Assembly: GCA_037178855.1 (NCBI GenBank)
Contig: JASJZC010000001.1
Coordinates: 2,356,001-2,420,000 of the forward strand
Length of the DNA stretch: 64,000 nt
Reading direction: 5' to 3'
Source of the DNA: Oscheius sp. JU75
Taxonomy: Eukaryota; Nematoda; Chromadorea; Rhabditida; Rhabditidae
In this document: one piece after another, positions 1 through 11,400 of the stretch
Position numbering within the stretch: position 1 is the stretch's first letter
Layout: each line of letters starts with the position of its first letter
Position numbers and translations under genes: made by a program
The notes under the pieces: model-generated
Told to the model about the DNA's origin: nothing
What the model saw: the letters and a program-made list of their open reading frames with translations, nothing else
Database searches by the model: none

Positions 1-536
1 TGAGAACGGCGAGTAACAATAGCATTTGGCTGTGTAGTTGCGTAAACACGATCATTTTGCTTGTTCAGCGTGGCTTCGACTGTGAAAATCTTCTCATCGG
101 TGAAAAGAATGTCCACGTGTTTGCCGGATCCGAAACGTCTCAGCAACTGCCGACAACGGGTCTTTCGCTTCTGTTTTGTGGCATCCGTGATCAATTGCGA
201 GCGGTTTTTCTTGTAAGCAGTCATCTTCAAAGTATTCTTGACAATTCTTCTCAACGATGTGCCCGACATGTCCATCTCCTTGGCCAGTTTGCGAACGGAA
301 CGATTGGGGTTCTTGCGAAGACGATCGCGTACTCTCTTGATATTGGCTCCAGTGATGACAGAATTGGGTCTTCCTCGTCCATTTCGATCAGAAACGGTGC
401 CCAGCTCAGCAAAGCGTTGAATGGTACGGTATACGACGGTTTTATTCACTCCCAGACGTCTCTGGATGTCGGGCGCCGAGACTCCACCTTTGTATAGCGA
501 GATAATAGAGTTCCTATGAATTGAACCCTTGACCAT
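1..536 (-). CDS. Tc1/mariner transposase, N-terminal part
   Basis: An open frame of at least 178 codons starts at ATG 536-534 and runs off the window without a stop. The N-terminus is a paired-type helix-turn-helix region (SAPDIQRRLGVNKTVVYRT, residues about 20-38) followed by a second one with SVRKLAKEMDMS, as in Tc1-family DNA-binding domains. TDEKIF near residue 155 is the usual context of the first catalytic aspartate of the DDE/D triad. The enzyme cuts and pastes the element at TA sites. No frameshift or stop is seen in the visible part, so this copy may be recent; the rest of the catalytic domain is outside the window. Confidence 0.88.
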   Translation of the reverse strand, partial: MVKGSIHRNSIISLYKGGVSAPDIQRRLGVNKTVVYRTIQRFAELGTVSDRNGRGRPNSVITGANIKRVRDRLRKNPNRSVRKLAKEMDMSGTSLRRIVKNTLKMTAYKKNRSQLITDATKQKRKTRCRQLLRRFGSGKHVDILFTDEKIFTVEATLNKQNDRVYATTQPNAIVTRRS

Positions 537-690
537 CCTGAAAATCATGGATGTTAGGATTTACCTTTAAGGAAAACATGCTAATTGATCAAATAAAATC
601 AACACAAACATCATTAGAAAAATAAAAATACGAAAAAGGTTGATATTAAATCGAGCGCGCGCAGTTGCTATAATTTTGGCGCACCCTGTA
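1..690 (-). mobile_element. Tc1/mariner transposon, 5' part, cut by window edge
   Basis: The element enters from outside the window and ends at a TA dinucleotide (689-690), the target site of this superfamily. Reading inward from 690 on the minus strand, the terminal sequence starts TACAGGGTGCGCCAAAATTA, typical of a terminal inverted repeat. About 150 bp separate this end from the transposase start. The other end is not in the window, so completeness cannot be judged. Confidence 0.85.
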
Positions 691-3600
691 TTTTGACGTC
701 TTCTGCTTTTCCCAAATTATGTAGCTAGCCATCTAACACACCTCTATCTCTCTCACCTTATACTTGTTTCCATTTCCTGTTTCCTCTGTCTCTCTATTTG
801 CTTCCTATCCATCTGATCGTCCTTTTCACTTTACTCGTTCTTTCTTTCCCCAAAAAGGAACGAGAGTGACTGAACCCTAATTGGGACAGAGTGACGTCTT
901 CTCGAGGGAGGCGAACCCGATAAGTAGGTCCCTCTCGAAGGTACACACACCCCGTTCTTCTTTCCCAAGTGAGAGACTTACTGCTCATAACACATATACT
1001 TGCACGTTTTCTCTACTTTTTTCTTACTAACCGTTCAATTTGTAGCCTATGGTCCTCGAGTTCAACGACAACAGTCGTAAAGCTAGTCACCAGTCGAGCT
1101 TATTAGCTACCTAATACGATTGACTGCGAGTAATTTCCGTCGGAGTAATCACGCGACTCACAACAATAATCAGAGACTGATACTGGTGATCTTTTGAACA
1201 GATCGATGGTTTCTGGCCAGTTATTGCTGAGGATATTAGTTCTTTTTCTAGCGTTCTATATCTATCACTGGACTCATTTTTTTCGGTTCTAATACTCAAC
1301 TTTTCATTTTAGCGATGTCCAACAAATTTCTAAATCGTATTGAAGATTCATTTCCACTTCGAACTTTGCAATAACTGCGGGGCGGGATAACTTGGATAGG
1401 GCAGTACGTGATCGCCTGTATTGTACAGAAGGTTAGAAACATGAATAACGGTAGACATACTGTACGTAGGCCAGAAGGGGCATGTTCGAGTTTGGTCTGT
1501 AAAAGGTGGTAAGAATAGGTCGTCTAGACGTAGATTAGAGAGAAGACAAGATTACTACAATTTCTAGTTTTGAACCTGTGCTTCTGCTCAAAGAAGTCCA
1601 TGTCTCTCGAAAGTCTGTCCTGAAAACCATTCCATCGGAATGTACAGTAGATTCCAAATCGTCAACCTCTGCTACCCCTTGATTCACTCTATTCCACTAA
1701 TTTTTCTGGCCCTTTGCCTGCTATTCCTTTGTTCTTTCCTGGTCTCGAGTTCTCTAATTCCGCAATGACCACTCCATCGGGACCTCATTCTCTTGGCCCA
1801 TGACTAACTTTTCCAACTCAAACATTCAACAAGTCACATTTGCAGAAAGGCAGCGAAGATGGCCGTGGTTTCGAGCGACGTCGAGGTCAAGACATCGTGT
1901 TGCTGGTCAGTTTGTTTTCTATTCTTGAGATTCATTGAAACACGTAAACTCTCACATGACTCTCGAATTAAAAATTGATCGAAGTCTAGACAAAAAATAT
2001 AAAGCAAAAGATATTTTCCTATGCGCGAGAGACGAACCCGACACATATTCCTTCGTAGGTGAAGTGCTAACCGACTGAGCTATAGTCTATTTGCGACACC
2101 TCAGTTTAAAAATCCGCTCGGCATTTGCGCGCGAAGAAGAAATTTTCCCATTTTCCCGGCATCTTTTTACTTTTCTGTTAGTGTTAACGTATTCTAGGCA
2201 TGTAAAAACCTACTTGTCACCAAAATTACGTGAAACCCCCGCTCTGTAAACCATGATTTTTTGCCCATTTTTGACGTCATGTAGTTATTTACACACGCAA
2301 GAAAAACTAGCTTTTGTCGGTGGGCAAATCGTGGTGGAACCCAAATTTTCGTTTTCAAAAAACCTTTAAAGTACTGTCTCACTGCTACTATTCGTTGGAA
2401 ACAGACTATACATGGGCAAACCCGGCGGCGCTTTCCAGAAAATACTTGACTCTAAATAGGAAACAACAACATTGAGTTAAGAAAAATGTGGGGAGTTTCG
2501 GTTTAACTGATATCCTGGTGCACTTGGAGTCTCCAAAAAAGAGTCCTGGCCCATTCCTCGTTTACTCAGTTTGTGTGCCTGATTTCGTTATTGGCTCCTC
2601 TCTCCCCTCTCTTCTTTGCACCGCTTGGGGAGAGGCCGACCTGAATTGAAACGGGCGCTCTCTTCCTCTCTTCCAATGGAACCTATTCGTCTGGATATAG
2701 ACGACATCCTGCTGTAAGTTTCTAGATGTTTTCAAGATGAGGGGATTCTGCAGAGACGTCAGAATGACTAGGATAGCAGGAAACCTACGCCCCTGTAGAA
2801 GTCTCTCTCACTCTGTCTTTTTATCTCTCCTGACCCAGGGATTCTAATATCTCAATACGTAGATCAAAATAGCCAGCCAATCAGACCAAATGCCGCCCAT
2901 CCCACCTAATTGTCTCAATGACTCTCCTCTTTTAATTAACTTCCCATCCTCTTTCTCTGCCCTCCAGAATCAACAATCCGCCCGTGAGCTATGCCCGTCG
3001 ACCCTAGCAGGTAGAGTTTCTTTTGCAGAAACGATGTTAGTCCTTCGAAGCACGAGCATCTTTGAGAATGAAGATCGCCGAGGGAGCTCACGCAGAAAAC
3101 CCGTACTTTGTAGTCTTTAGAATTGAACTTGTATGGTACAGGATAATCCACTTAACCCTGCACAAGGATTAGTGGGGTAGAAAAAGAAAGAGACAGAGAG
3201 TCAGAGAGACATAGAGGAACAGAGTCAAAAAGTTCAATCATCTGGAAAAGGTTCATTTGGGTTTTCAGGACCATTTTTTGCCCCATGTTTTAAGCTTTAA
3301 ACTTGAACATAATCCTGCTCACTGGCTTTGCAAAATAGGGCTTCTCTCTTTCTCCAATTAAGCGAGGCGTATAATCCGTTCAAATTTCGGAACAGAGATC
3401 TCAGTCTCGTCTCTGAACCTGAGGGTTGATTCGACTTCTTCTCAAGTTATTCCGCCCTTCTTGCTTCCCGATAAAGAGGCCGTCAAACACAATTATGTCA
3501 CCAGCATCTAGGAGACATGTTTTCTACTCACATACTACATTGTTTTATGCTATAAATAGGGTAGAAAACTTCCGCATAAACAATTTTTTGGGATGCTCAT

Positions 3601-4727
3601 TTGACAGTGCAAGAGCCGCACGCACATTCCAACTGCAGTATCCACCAGGTTTTCGGTTTTTGCAATGCCATGAGACAGTTTTCACTGTTCTTTGAAGTAA
3701 AAAATTTAACTTTTTAAATTTACGATGCTCTGCAAAGCTGTAGCTTGTTTTGTGCTCTACATATTTGCAAAACATTCCTAAAAAAATGACGTCTTATGCC
3801 TGAAAAATACATTTGAAATAGGAGCCCAATCGCATGTCGGTAATCGTCCAGGTCTAATATCTTCTTTCGAGTAGTGATGCCAATGCTATGACTCCCCCGA
3901 GAGGAAATTTGTGAAGAACAGAAACTCGTAGATTAGTCCATCCCTACTGAGCTTCAGTACCTCCACTGAGTATAGATCTCTCTCACGCATGTTCTCCATA
4001 TTTGCTCAAATCTCCCAGACGATTAATCCAAGTAGACGGAGAGAAGGAGGGGGAGAGAGTGTGTCTCGATAATTATTCATAGTTTCTCGTGCGAAATACT
4101 CGAATCCATAAGGTCTGTGATCAGAGGCTGCTCTTTTATCTCTCAATCTCTTTCTCTCTCACTCTATATGTCTCTCTTCTTCTCAGCTTTTTACGACCCA
4201 TTGTTCATACATGTGAGAAGACACCAGAATCCCTTAGAGGTGATCACCCTACCCTTCAGTCTATTCTCTCTCATTCTGCAAGAGAACAACCTCTTTTGAA
4301 AATGAATGTACCAGACAGAGAGGGTAATTATCCTCTTCGCTCCCACACTAATGAATTGCTATTCTGATTTTGGAGAGGAGAACGGCAGCCTCTCCTTATA
4401 ATAGTTGCAGCTTGGTTTTTTTATTCTAAAGTCTCATTCTTTTTTGTTAGGAACATAGAGTCAGCGGCACAGAGACAGGGGACAGAGAGACAGAGAGACA
4501 TTAACAGTGAGGAGCAGTTCCAAGTCGTCTGAACATGTGATACAACCGTAGGCAATTTTCCACCTAGAAACCCCTACTCTTTCTATTAGCTCCAATCCTC
4601 TGCCTGTCCCCAGTCTAGCAATGCGTCTTCCTCTATCTCTCCAGAAGAAAACTGATAGGTACACAATCCAGAAGAGCAGAAAGGACTTTGATTGAGGAAA
4701 TGATCTCTCTTTTGCAGGCGCTGCTCC
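691..4727. other. Intergenic region, no gene recognised
   Basis: Open frames here are short, disagree between strands and show no splice-consistent chain. The region holds CTCTGTCTC-type simple sequence and its complement, a tRNA-like relic at 2019-2087, and around 880-970 (minus strand) another sequence with a B-box-like GGGTTCGCCTCCC. I see no further gene. Confidence 0.5.
2019..2087 (-). pseudogene. tRNA-derived sequence (degenerate)
   Basis: On the minus strand an intact A-box-like TAGCTCAGTCGG is followed about 40 nt later by GGGTTCGTCTCT, a damaged B box (GGTTCGANNCC expected). The acceptor and T stems do not pair well. It is more likely a tRNA pseudogene or tRNA-derived SINE piece than a working tRNA. 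Confidence 0.5.
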
Positions 4728-6662
4728 ATGCCCAGTCTGAGCAGGATGCCGTCGGCTGCACGAAATCTGATGTCCAACATGTTTAGCTTCTTCCAGTCGT
4801 CGCCAGCACATAATGGGTGAGTAAGAGTAGGTGCTAGAGAGAAATCTCGCCTCTGGGGACCTTTGCTTGTTCTTCGTCATTCGGTAGCCCCGACGCGGCT
4901 TCAATATCTCTCCTCCCAGTAGGCTATTCGCCTTGCAAATATCGAAGAAGTTGCGACAACAGGACCTGTTTTCTTGTTTTGAATCTCCATACTGCTAATT
5001 TCCTATGAGTTTTCCCCTGGGATACTACCTCCCTTCCTTCTACTTTTCAATCACCTCGACTCGGCTTTTAGGAGAAAAGAGGCCAGAAAAAGAATCTCTT
5101 TGATGGATCTCCCGAAAGCCGTTTCCGGGGTGTCTCTAGCTCCGGATACTCCCTCACTGCGCACTTCGATCTCTTCCAGAATGAAGTGTCTCTGTCTTTA
5201 TATCTCTCTGTCTCTCCCTCTCTGTGTTGATCTGTCTCTCTGTTCCTCTGTCTCTCTGCTTCTCTGTTTCTCTGTCTTTTTAATCTCTGTCCTTTCCCAC
5301 GCACCAGCTTGTCCCAGCATGTACCCGCCTCAGATCCGATTACTACGCGCAAGAACATGAAAACGTATGCTCAAAAAAAGTCCGTTCCTCTCCCCTTTCC
5401 CGCTGTTAATTTGGCGGCAAAAACGTCAAAGTGCATACGCTACACATTAGTGCCTTTTAGAGGACGAAAGATTGATTCTGCTCTCGAATACTCGCTAAAG
5501 CTCTTTATTTTCAGTGTCACTGACAAAGCAAAAGTCTTCTCCACGCCGCAGATAGACCGAAAGAACAAGGTGGCGCAGCAAAGGAGGAACAGTGAGACAG
5601 ATATGAATGGTAAAAGCGTGGGAAAGGTGGGTATTTAAACGTTTGATCTTCTTTTTATGCCTTCTACGTCAAAATCTGCATTGAACTATTTTCAGAGAAT
5701 CTACGTCGAGAATATCGAACACTGGGAGCCGACTGTAACAGAGAAGGAGCTATTACGGAGGACCTGGAGCGACGAGTTCGAGTTCCTGTACAATTTGGGG
5801 TGAGTAAATATTTAACCTTCCGTGCTCAGGTACTGCCGTGATTTTCAATTCTTGTCGGTCCCTTTTTGGAACACGTCTTCCTAAGTACAGGCTGCGAGCT
5901 GTGTTGTTCCCGTAAGCAAGAATCAAGCAAGAATTCAGTATAATATTTCAAGCTCCCCAAGAGTCCCAAAACGAATTTACTGACAATTTGATGTGGGGCT
6001 TTATAATCTACCGTCCATTGTGAAGTTTTTGAACTTTTTTTTGATGACCGCAAACGCGAGAAAGTGACTAGTTTTATTTCCCGAAACCTAATTCCCAATG
6101 GTTCTTGCATAATGATAGTGGCCCCGACATTCCATACTTTTCAGCTCGTCCATCTATTTTTATATCTTCGAACATAACCCCAACTGCAAGAAACTATTCC
6201 CCTACATTGAGAGCTACGGAGACAGTTGGAAGGATTCGAAGGAGTTCCGAAGTCAGGCCTTGAAATTTGTCCAGACGCTGGCTCAAGTCGTCAAAAATGT
6301 CTACCACATGGACAGGATCAAGCCATACTTGTACGATGTCGGCCAAAGGCACTGCAAGTTCGCGAATCGAGGATTCAAGCATGAATACTGGGATGACTTC
6401 CAGGATGCTATGGACTACTCTCTAAGTGATCATATGAACAAGCTACCGGATTTCAGTGATCAGGATAAGGCGGAGGCTGTGAGGGTGAGTAGACAGAGAT
6501 ATAGGGACAGTGACATTTGGTAGACAGAGATAGAGAGATAGTGATAGTGACTATCAAAATCCGGTAATTTTCTAGGTCTGGCGAACACTGGCCCTCTTTG
6601 TGGTAGTCCATATGAAACAGGGCTTCGTGGATGGCTTGAAAGGGATCAACGTCTACAAATAA
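4728..6662 (+). CDS. Globin with long N-terminal extension
   Basis: Seven exons in phase: 4728-4816, 5072-5185, 5308-5364, 5515-5626, 5696-5799, 6145-6484, 6576-6662; 300 aa. The start follows a TTTGCAG acceptor by 10 nt, suggesting a trans-spliced leader. The first 125 residues or so are serine/arginine-rich and carry no domain I recognise. The globin fold follows: phenylalanine CD1 in KKLFPYIESYG, glutamine at E7 in EFRSQALKF (Gln at E7 is common in nematode globins), and the haem-binding proximal histidine F8 in DVGQRHCKFA. No signal peptide is seen, so the protein is probably intracellular and binds haem for oxygen or redox sensing. A polyadenylation signal AATAAA lies near 6760. Intron 6 and others contain CTCTGTCT/AGAGACAG-type repeats. 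The globin call is firm; the exact first exons are less so. Confidence 0.85.
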
Positions 6663-7299
6663 TCAACAGTTCATGATACATCCCCAAAATCTCAGAAAAG
6701 TCCAAAGCCTCTTGTCCCACTGTGATCTCTTTTTTTCCTATAACGTGAATGTTACAAATGAATAAACTCATGTTCGGATTGTGCTGCAACAGTCACGTAT
6801 TGAATATGTTGATAGTGACGCTTCTTGAATTAGAAGGAAAGTAAACATAAAAGTACTAACCTGGAATATGAGAGAGATAGAAGCTCCTAGCGGTAGGTGT
6901 TGCTCTAGTAGTCGTACCCATCCAAGCTGGACAGCGACGAACTGATTCATTAGTTGGTGGATATTGCTGGTGTTCGGTGAAGCTTTCCTCTTTCCGTGGA
7001 AACGGGTTGATCATCTACTTCAGTCAACCAGGATGCTGCAGTCGCTCTATCCTCCCTTCCAGTAGCATCTACAGATAGCACTTTTCGAGTTCTGTTGAGC
7101 TGACCTTTTCCAGTAGCAGCATGGCTATCAGTCTTCTCTTTCTTCAGTCGATAGCAGCAATTCGGTCGTTCCCTCTTCCAGAAGCTACCGCCTGAAAGTT
7201 GTCATTGAACACTCTGTTTCTGAACAGGATTCTACCGGCCTCTGCCGTTTCAAATCCCCTCCCAGCCCTTCTTATAAGTCAAGAGCGAACGATATCGTT
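6663..7299. other. Spacer between globin and SL1 RNA gene
   Basis: Contains the globin 3' end and AT-poor unique sequence. No gene is recognised. Transcription signals for the SL RNA at 7300 should lie in the last 100 bp. Confidence 0.4.
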
Positions 7300-7398
7300 G
7301 GTTTAATTACCCAAGTTTGAGGTATTCGAATGCTTCCGACCCTGCTCAAGTAGAGGTTGAAAGAAATTTTGAAACAGCCTTCCCTCTAACGGGAAAGC
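7300..7398 (+). ncRNA. SL1 spliced-leader RNA gene
   Basis: Positions 7300-7321 are identical to the 22-nt nematode SL1 leader, beginning GGTTTAATTACCCAAG. It is followed directly by a GT splice donor at 7322. Downstream come an Sm-type site (GAAATTTTGAAAC, about 7361-7373) and a final hairpin (CTTCCCTCTAACGGGAAAG) ending near 7398. Length (about 99 nt) and order of parts match SL RNAs: leader, donor, Sm site, 3' stem. The RNA forms an snRNP that donates its first 22 nt to mRNA 5' ends. Related units are at 15791, 30476, 31018 and 62959. Confidence 0.93.
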
Positions 7399-7680
7399 AA
7401 TAATGTATTTTAGTGATAGGTGCACATTGAATTACTAACCTTGACAGAAATCCTTTCGGAGCAGCAACCGTCGAGAGTTGATGCAATGAAGTTGACAATT
7501 CACGAGTTCGAATTGTTGTCTGTAAAAGGAGAACCTGAATGGTAGACACAAGCGACGAGCAGACGAGCACTCCTGGGACTGATTTAGAGTTGACAGGACT
7601 CGACAGGTTGGCGTATCGCTCAGATAGGTGGTAACTTGTCAAGCGTAATCGCTCAAATTCAGTAGTCTACAGCTACCATT
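7399..7680. repeat. Downstream part of SL1 repeat unit (copy A)
   Basis: The 280 bp after SL1 copy A are similar, inverted, to 15372-15790 next to copy B, including TCAGATAGGTGGTAACTTGTC-like and AGAGTTGACAGGACTC-like blocks. The two loci are therefore inverted duplicates of a unit of at least 380 bp. A further weak match, GCGAAGAGCAGACGAGCA, lies at about 18180 inside an intron of the astacin gene. Confidence 0.7.
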
Positions 7681-8455
7681 CAGTCGTCAATTCTTCTCCG
7701 AGGATTTTGCTTCTGGTTTGTCGAACGTCTGCTACTGTTACTGTCCACTGCCTCTCTGTCTCCCTAAAATCGATACCGTTTGCTCTCCCTGCTAAGACAA
7801 TAGTGACCTTTTATTTTACAATCTGTCAACTTAGCTTATCATCAGTTTTTACGCCCTCTCCCTTGGCAGCTGCCCATTTATTCCAACGACATGTTGCCAA
7901 ATGACGTTGCGGCAGATTTGAACCGCGCTCCCAAAATGATACATTTTATTTTTTCTTGCACTATTTGAGTATTCCAGACATAACTTGTCCATTTGATATA
8001 TCTCTAAGAAACAGTAAAAACATTTTTTTGGCGAAGCCACACTGTTTTGAACCATAGAGACGCGATAATGTTCTCTTTCGTAACCTGATATGACTTTCGA
8101 ATTTTGTACTTTCGAAACTTTTGCATGTTTCAGCCGAAACCGAGTATCATTACCGCTTATACTTCTTACAGATTCTAAAATGACAATTTCTACTAACAAT
8201 TAGTCTTTTGACCGCCTGCTTCGTATCCTGCGCACGCAGACTGTTCTCTTCATGCCCCCTTTTCGATATAAAAATGTAATTTCCCAGCTTTATAATGTAT
8301 TGCAAACTTGTTCCGCAAGTTGAAACCCGCAACTTTGTAGAACTTTGTTTGACCTCTATCTTTGAACTATCCTTGTATCCATTTGACCTGTTCTCATTAT
8401 CGAGCCATTTTATATCCTTTTTAGGTGACTTGCCTTTTCATAAGAGCGCTGGGGG
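7681..8455. other. Spacer upstream of the gp210 gene
   Basis: No gene or repeat is recognised. The promoter or trans-splice region of the gp210 gene should be here; a TTTTTAG acceptor ends at 8424, about 30 nt before the start codon. Confidence 0.4.
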
Positions 8456-11400
8456 ATGCGTCTCCTCTTGCTCTTTCTAGCCCTGACAGGCTCTTGTCTC
8501 GGCTACAGACTCAATGTTCCAAGGGTACTTCTTCCCTTCCATCCAACTATTCCCGTCAAATTCGTCTTAGAAGTCAGTCAACCGACAGGAGGATGCTTTT
8601 ATTGGTAAGTACTCCGTAAACTAAAATGAGAGTCAGTTTTAAGGCGCTCAACTCGACCAGACGTCGTCTCTGTCTCTGGAGTCGGAGTCCGGGCTGGGGA
8701 ATGTTCGGATCGAGCTGAAGTCAAAGTCACAGCCAAGTCGATTGCTGGAGAAATGACCGCGGTTGTGTTTGCTGATGATAAAAGTGGGTCCTGTTTTGAA
8801 ATTTTTCATTTTCATACTTTTTTTGTTATAGTAAGCACACTAAAAATGTCATTGAAGTAGGAGACCGTGGCGCGCTTTAATTGTTGAATCACGGGCTTAC
8901 ATTAAAACAATGACGATTTTAGAATCCGGGACGACTCTCAGCTGTGGAGTCAGTGTCGATCAGATCGCCTCGATCAAGATAGAAACCACTACAAAAGTCC
9001 TCTTCGTCGATGCGGCTCCAGTGCGAATGGTCGTCGAGGCTTTCAACGCTGAGGGCGATCACTTCTCCACCCTGAGTGAGATTCCGCTTGATTGGGAGCT
9101 GGCCTACAACGGAGGAGATCGTCCCCTTCGGATTGTCCAGTTTGAGCAGTCGACCTACGATGCACCGACAGAGATTCTGAGCCTGGAGAAGCAGAAGAAG
9201 AAGGGATACGTGATTCTGGTCGAGGGTACAGGAACTGGATCAGCCACACTGTCTGCGAAGTTCACGGATCAGCAGCTTACTGTGAGTTTGGGAAGGCATG
9301 AGAGAGTGACAGCGACTGAACTGTAACCCCAACAAAATATCTTGTTTCAGAAGATTCCTCAGTACAATCTTGACCTGACGGTCGTCGCAAATCTCTTGCT
9401 CATTCCCTCTCATGATCTCTACGTCTACCCTCAAACTATCGTTCCATTCCAAGTCATTATCATCAAACAGCACAGTCAAGAAGGTGTGATTACTGTATAC
9501 TTTCTAATCAAGAACCGGCCTTTCAGTTGTTCCCATGCCTTCTTCAAGCTACTACCTGAATGTGGAACAGAACGACATCTGTGATCTGGATAAGAGTAAT
9601 TCATCGGTCCGGGCCCTAGCACTTGGAAAAACCAGCGTTGTTCTACTGGCACAGAGTGAGTCTACCTAATCGAGGGACAGAAACAGGGAGACAGAGAGGC
9701 AGAGACCATCTCACACTCACCCTTTCCAGACGTCGACCTTCGTGCCAAGACCGGAATCCGTCCTCCATTCACCGTAATCAACGTCGTGGATCCAGATTCT
9801 ATCCAATGGTCGGTCTCCGGAAACAACTGGATCCTACAGAATGGCAAGACTTACAAGCTCAACGTCAATCTCCTGGATGCTCATGGGAACAATATGTACA
9901 TCAGTGACGTAAGCTTTATTCCGGCTCTCCCATACTTTATCGCCTTTCAGAACATGCGCTTCGAGTCGTTCCTGGACGAGAGTGTCTTCACGATTGTGGA
10001 GAAGTCGGCCAACAGCAGTTTCTTCGTCGTGACGCCGAAAAAGACTGGGAAGACGACAGTTCGTAGTCGATTCAAGGCAATCTTCACCAAAGAGGGCAAG
10101 GAACTTCACGTCCCTGGCAAGATTTCTGGTGATCAACTGATCGAGATTGTGGATCCGATCGCGATCATTCCGCCCCGAGTCGTCCTTCCCTACATCCCGA
10201 ACGAGAAGACCACCTCCCAGATAAAAGCAACCGGTGGATCGAGAGCTTATGAGTGGACAGTCGAGGACAGTTCAATTTGTAATGTGGATAAGAACAGTGG
10301 CCTACTGACCTGCAGTACTCTGGGTACAACTAAGGTTACTGTCACGGATCGCAGAAACGAGGAATTGTCGGATACTGCCGAGGTTCTGATCATCACTCCG
10401 CTGTCAGTCGGCTTCGGGGAGACAGTCAAAGAAGCGGAGATCGGCAACAATCTAGTTCTGAATGTGGATTTAAAGGGATCGGGTCCGAATGGACCCGTCT
10501 CCTTTACGGATTGTCGTCAGATCAGATGGCAGGTTCGGGCTGATGATGGAAATATCTTTGAACAAGTACAATGTGAGTCTATCTCTCTCTCTCTGTCACC
10601 ATGTCTTTCCTTCTCTGTGTTAATCTGTCTCTCTTTATCTCTCTGTCTCTCGGTCTCTCTGTTCCTTTGTTTGTCTGTTTCTTTGTCTCTCTGTCTCTCT
10701 CAGTCATTCGTTTTCCAGTTGAATCTCACCTCCCAACCCAAGGAACCGGCTGTGGGACTGTCGAACTCAGGGCCAAGTCAGGCGGAGACAGTGTTGCTCG
10801 CATATCCTTTGATAAGCTCAAAGCAGAAGTCGAGATCTCTGCCTACGCTCCGCTTAAGGCCAGCCTGAATACTGTTGCTCTAGCTGTCGGAAGTGAATTG
10901 GCTTTGAAGGTCACAGGAGGACCAAGGCCGTGGCTCCTAGACCCATCAGAGTTCTTTCAAGAAGGCAAAGGACAGGAGTTCGCTTTGATCCGTTTTGTCG
11001 GAAACAGTGAAGCCCTACTCCAATGCGGAACCAAGAGTTCACAAGAGACGGTCAAGGTGAAGGTCGGAAACCACAACTCCTCGTCTCTTCCCATCCCAAT
11101 GGTCTCGGAGATTGAGATTTCTGTTTGCTGCGCGACGCCTACCAAGTTGTCTCTCTCGTTTGAGAAGAATAAGTGTCACGTTGTTCCGGTAAGTATTTAT
11201 ATTCACAAGACTTAAAGATGTTTAGCCGGTCGCTCTCACAACTTCGTCTGTCCCTGTCCAACTGTCTGGATACGGTCTCTGCGACATGAAAGAGAGGAAG
11301 CTCAGCTCCATCTCTGGTCTCAAAGTCGACTGGTCTCTGGTTCACAATCAACATTCTCTGGCTGGATTGGACTCCGAATCGAAGCTGTCTAATGGTGAGT

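Noticed and set aside
4461..4904. 147-codon minus-strand frame
   Set aside because: It overlaps the first globin exon and repeat sequence and has no domain or splice support.
5068..5358. Arg/Glu-rich frame (QRNREAERQRNRE)
   Set aside because: Translation of AGAGACAG simple repeat in a globin intron.
10573..10868. Open continuation of the gp210 exon past 10572 (repetitive Leu/Ser protein)
   Set aside because: It is read-through of an intron made of CTCTGTCT repeats; the donor at 10573 and acceptor at 10718 restore the gp210 frame.
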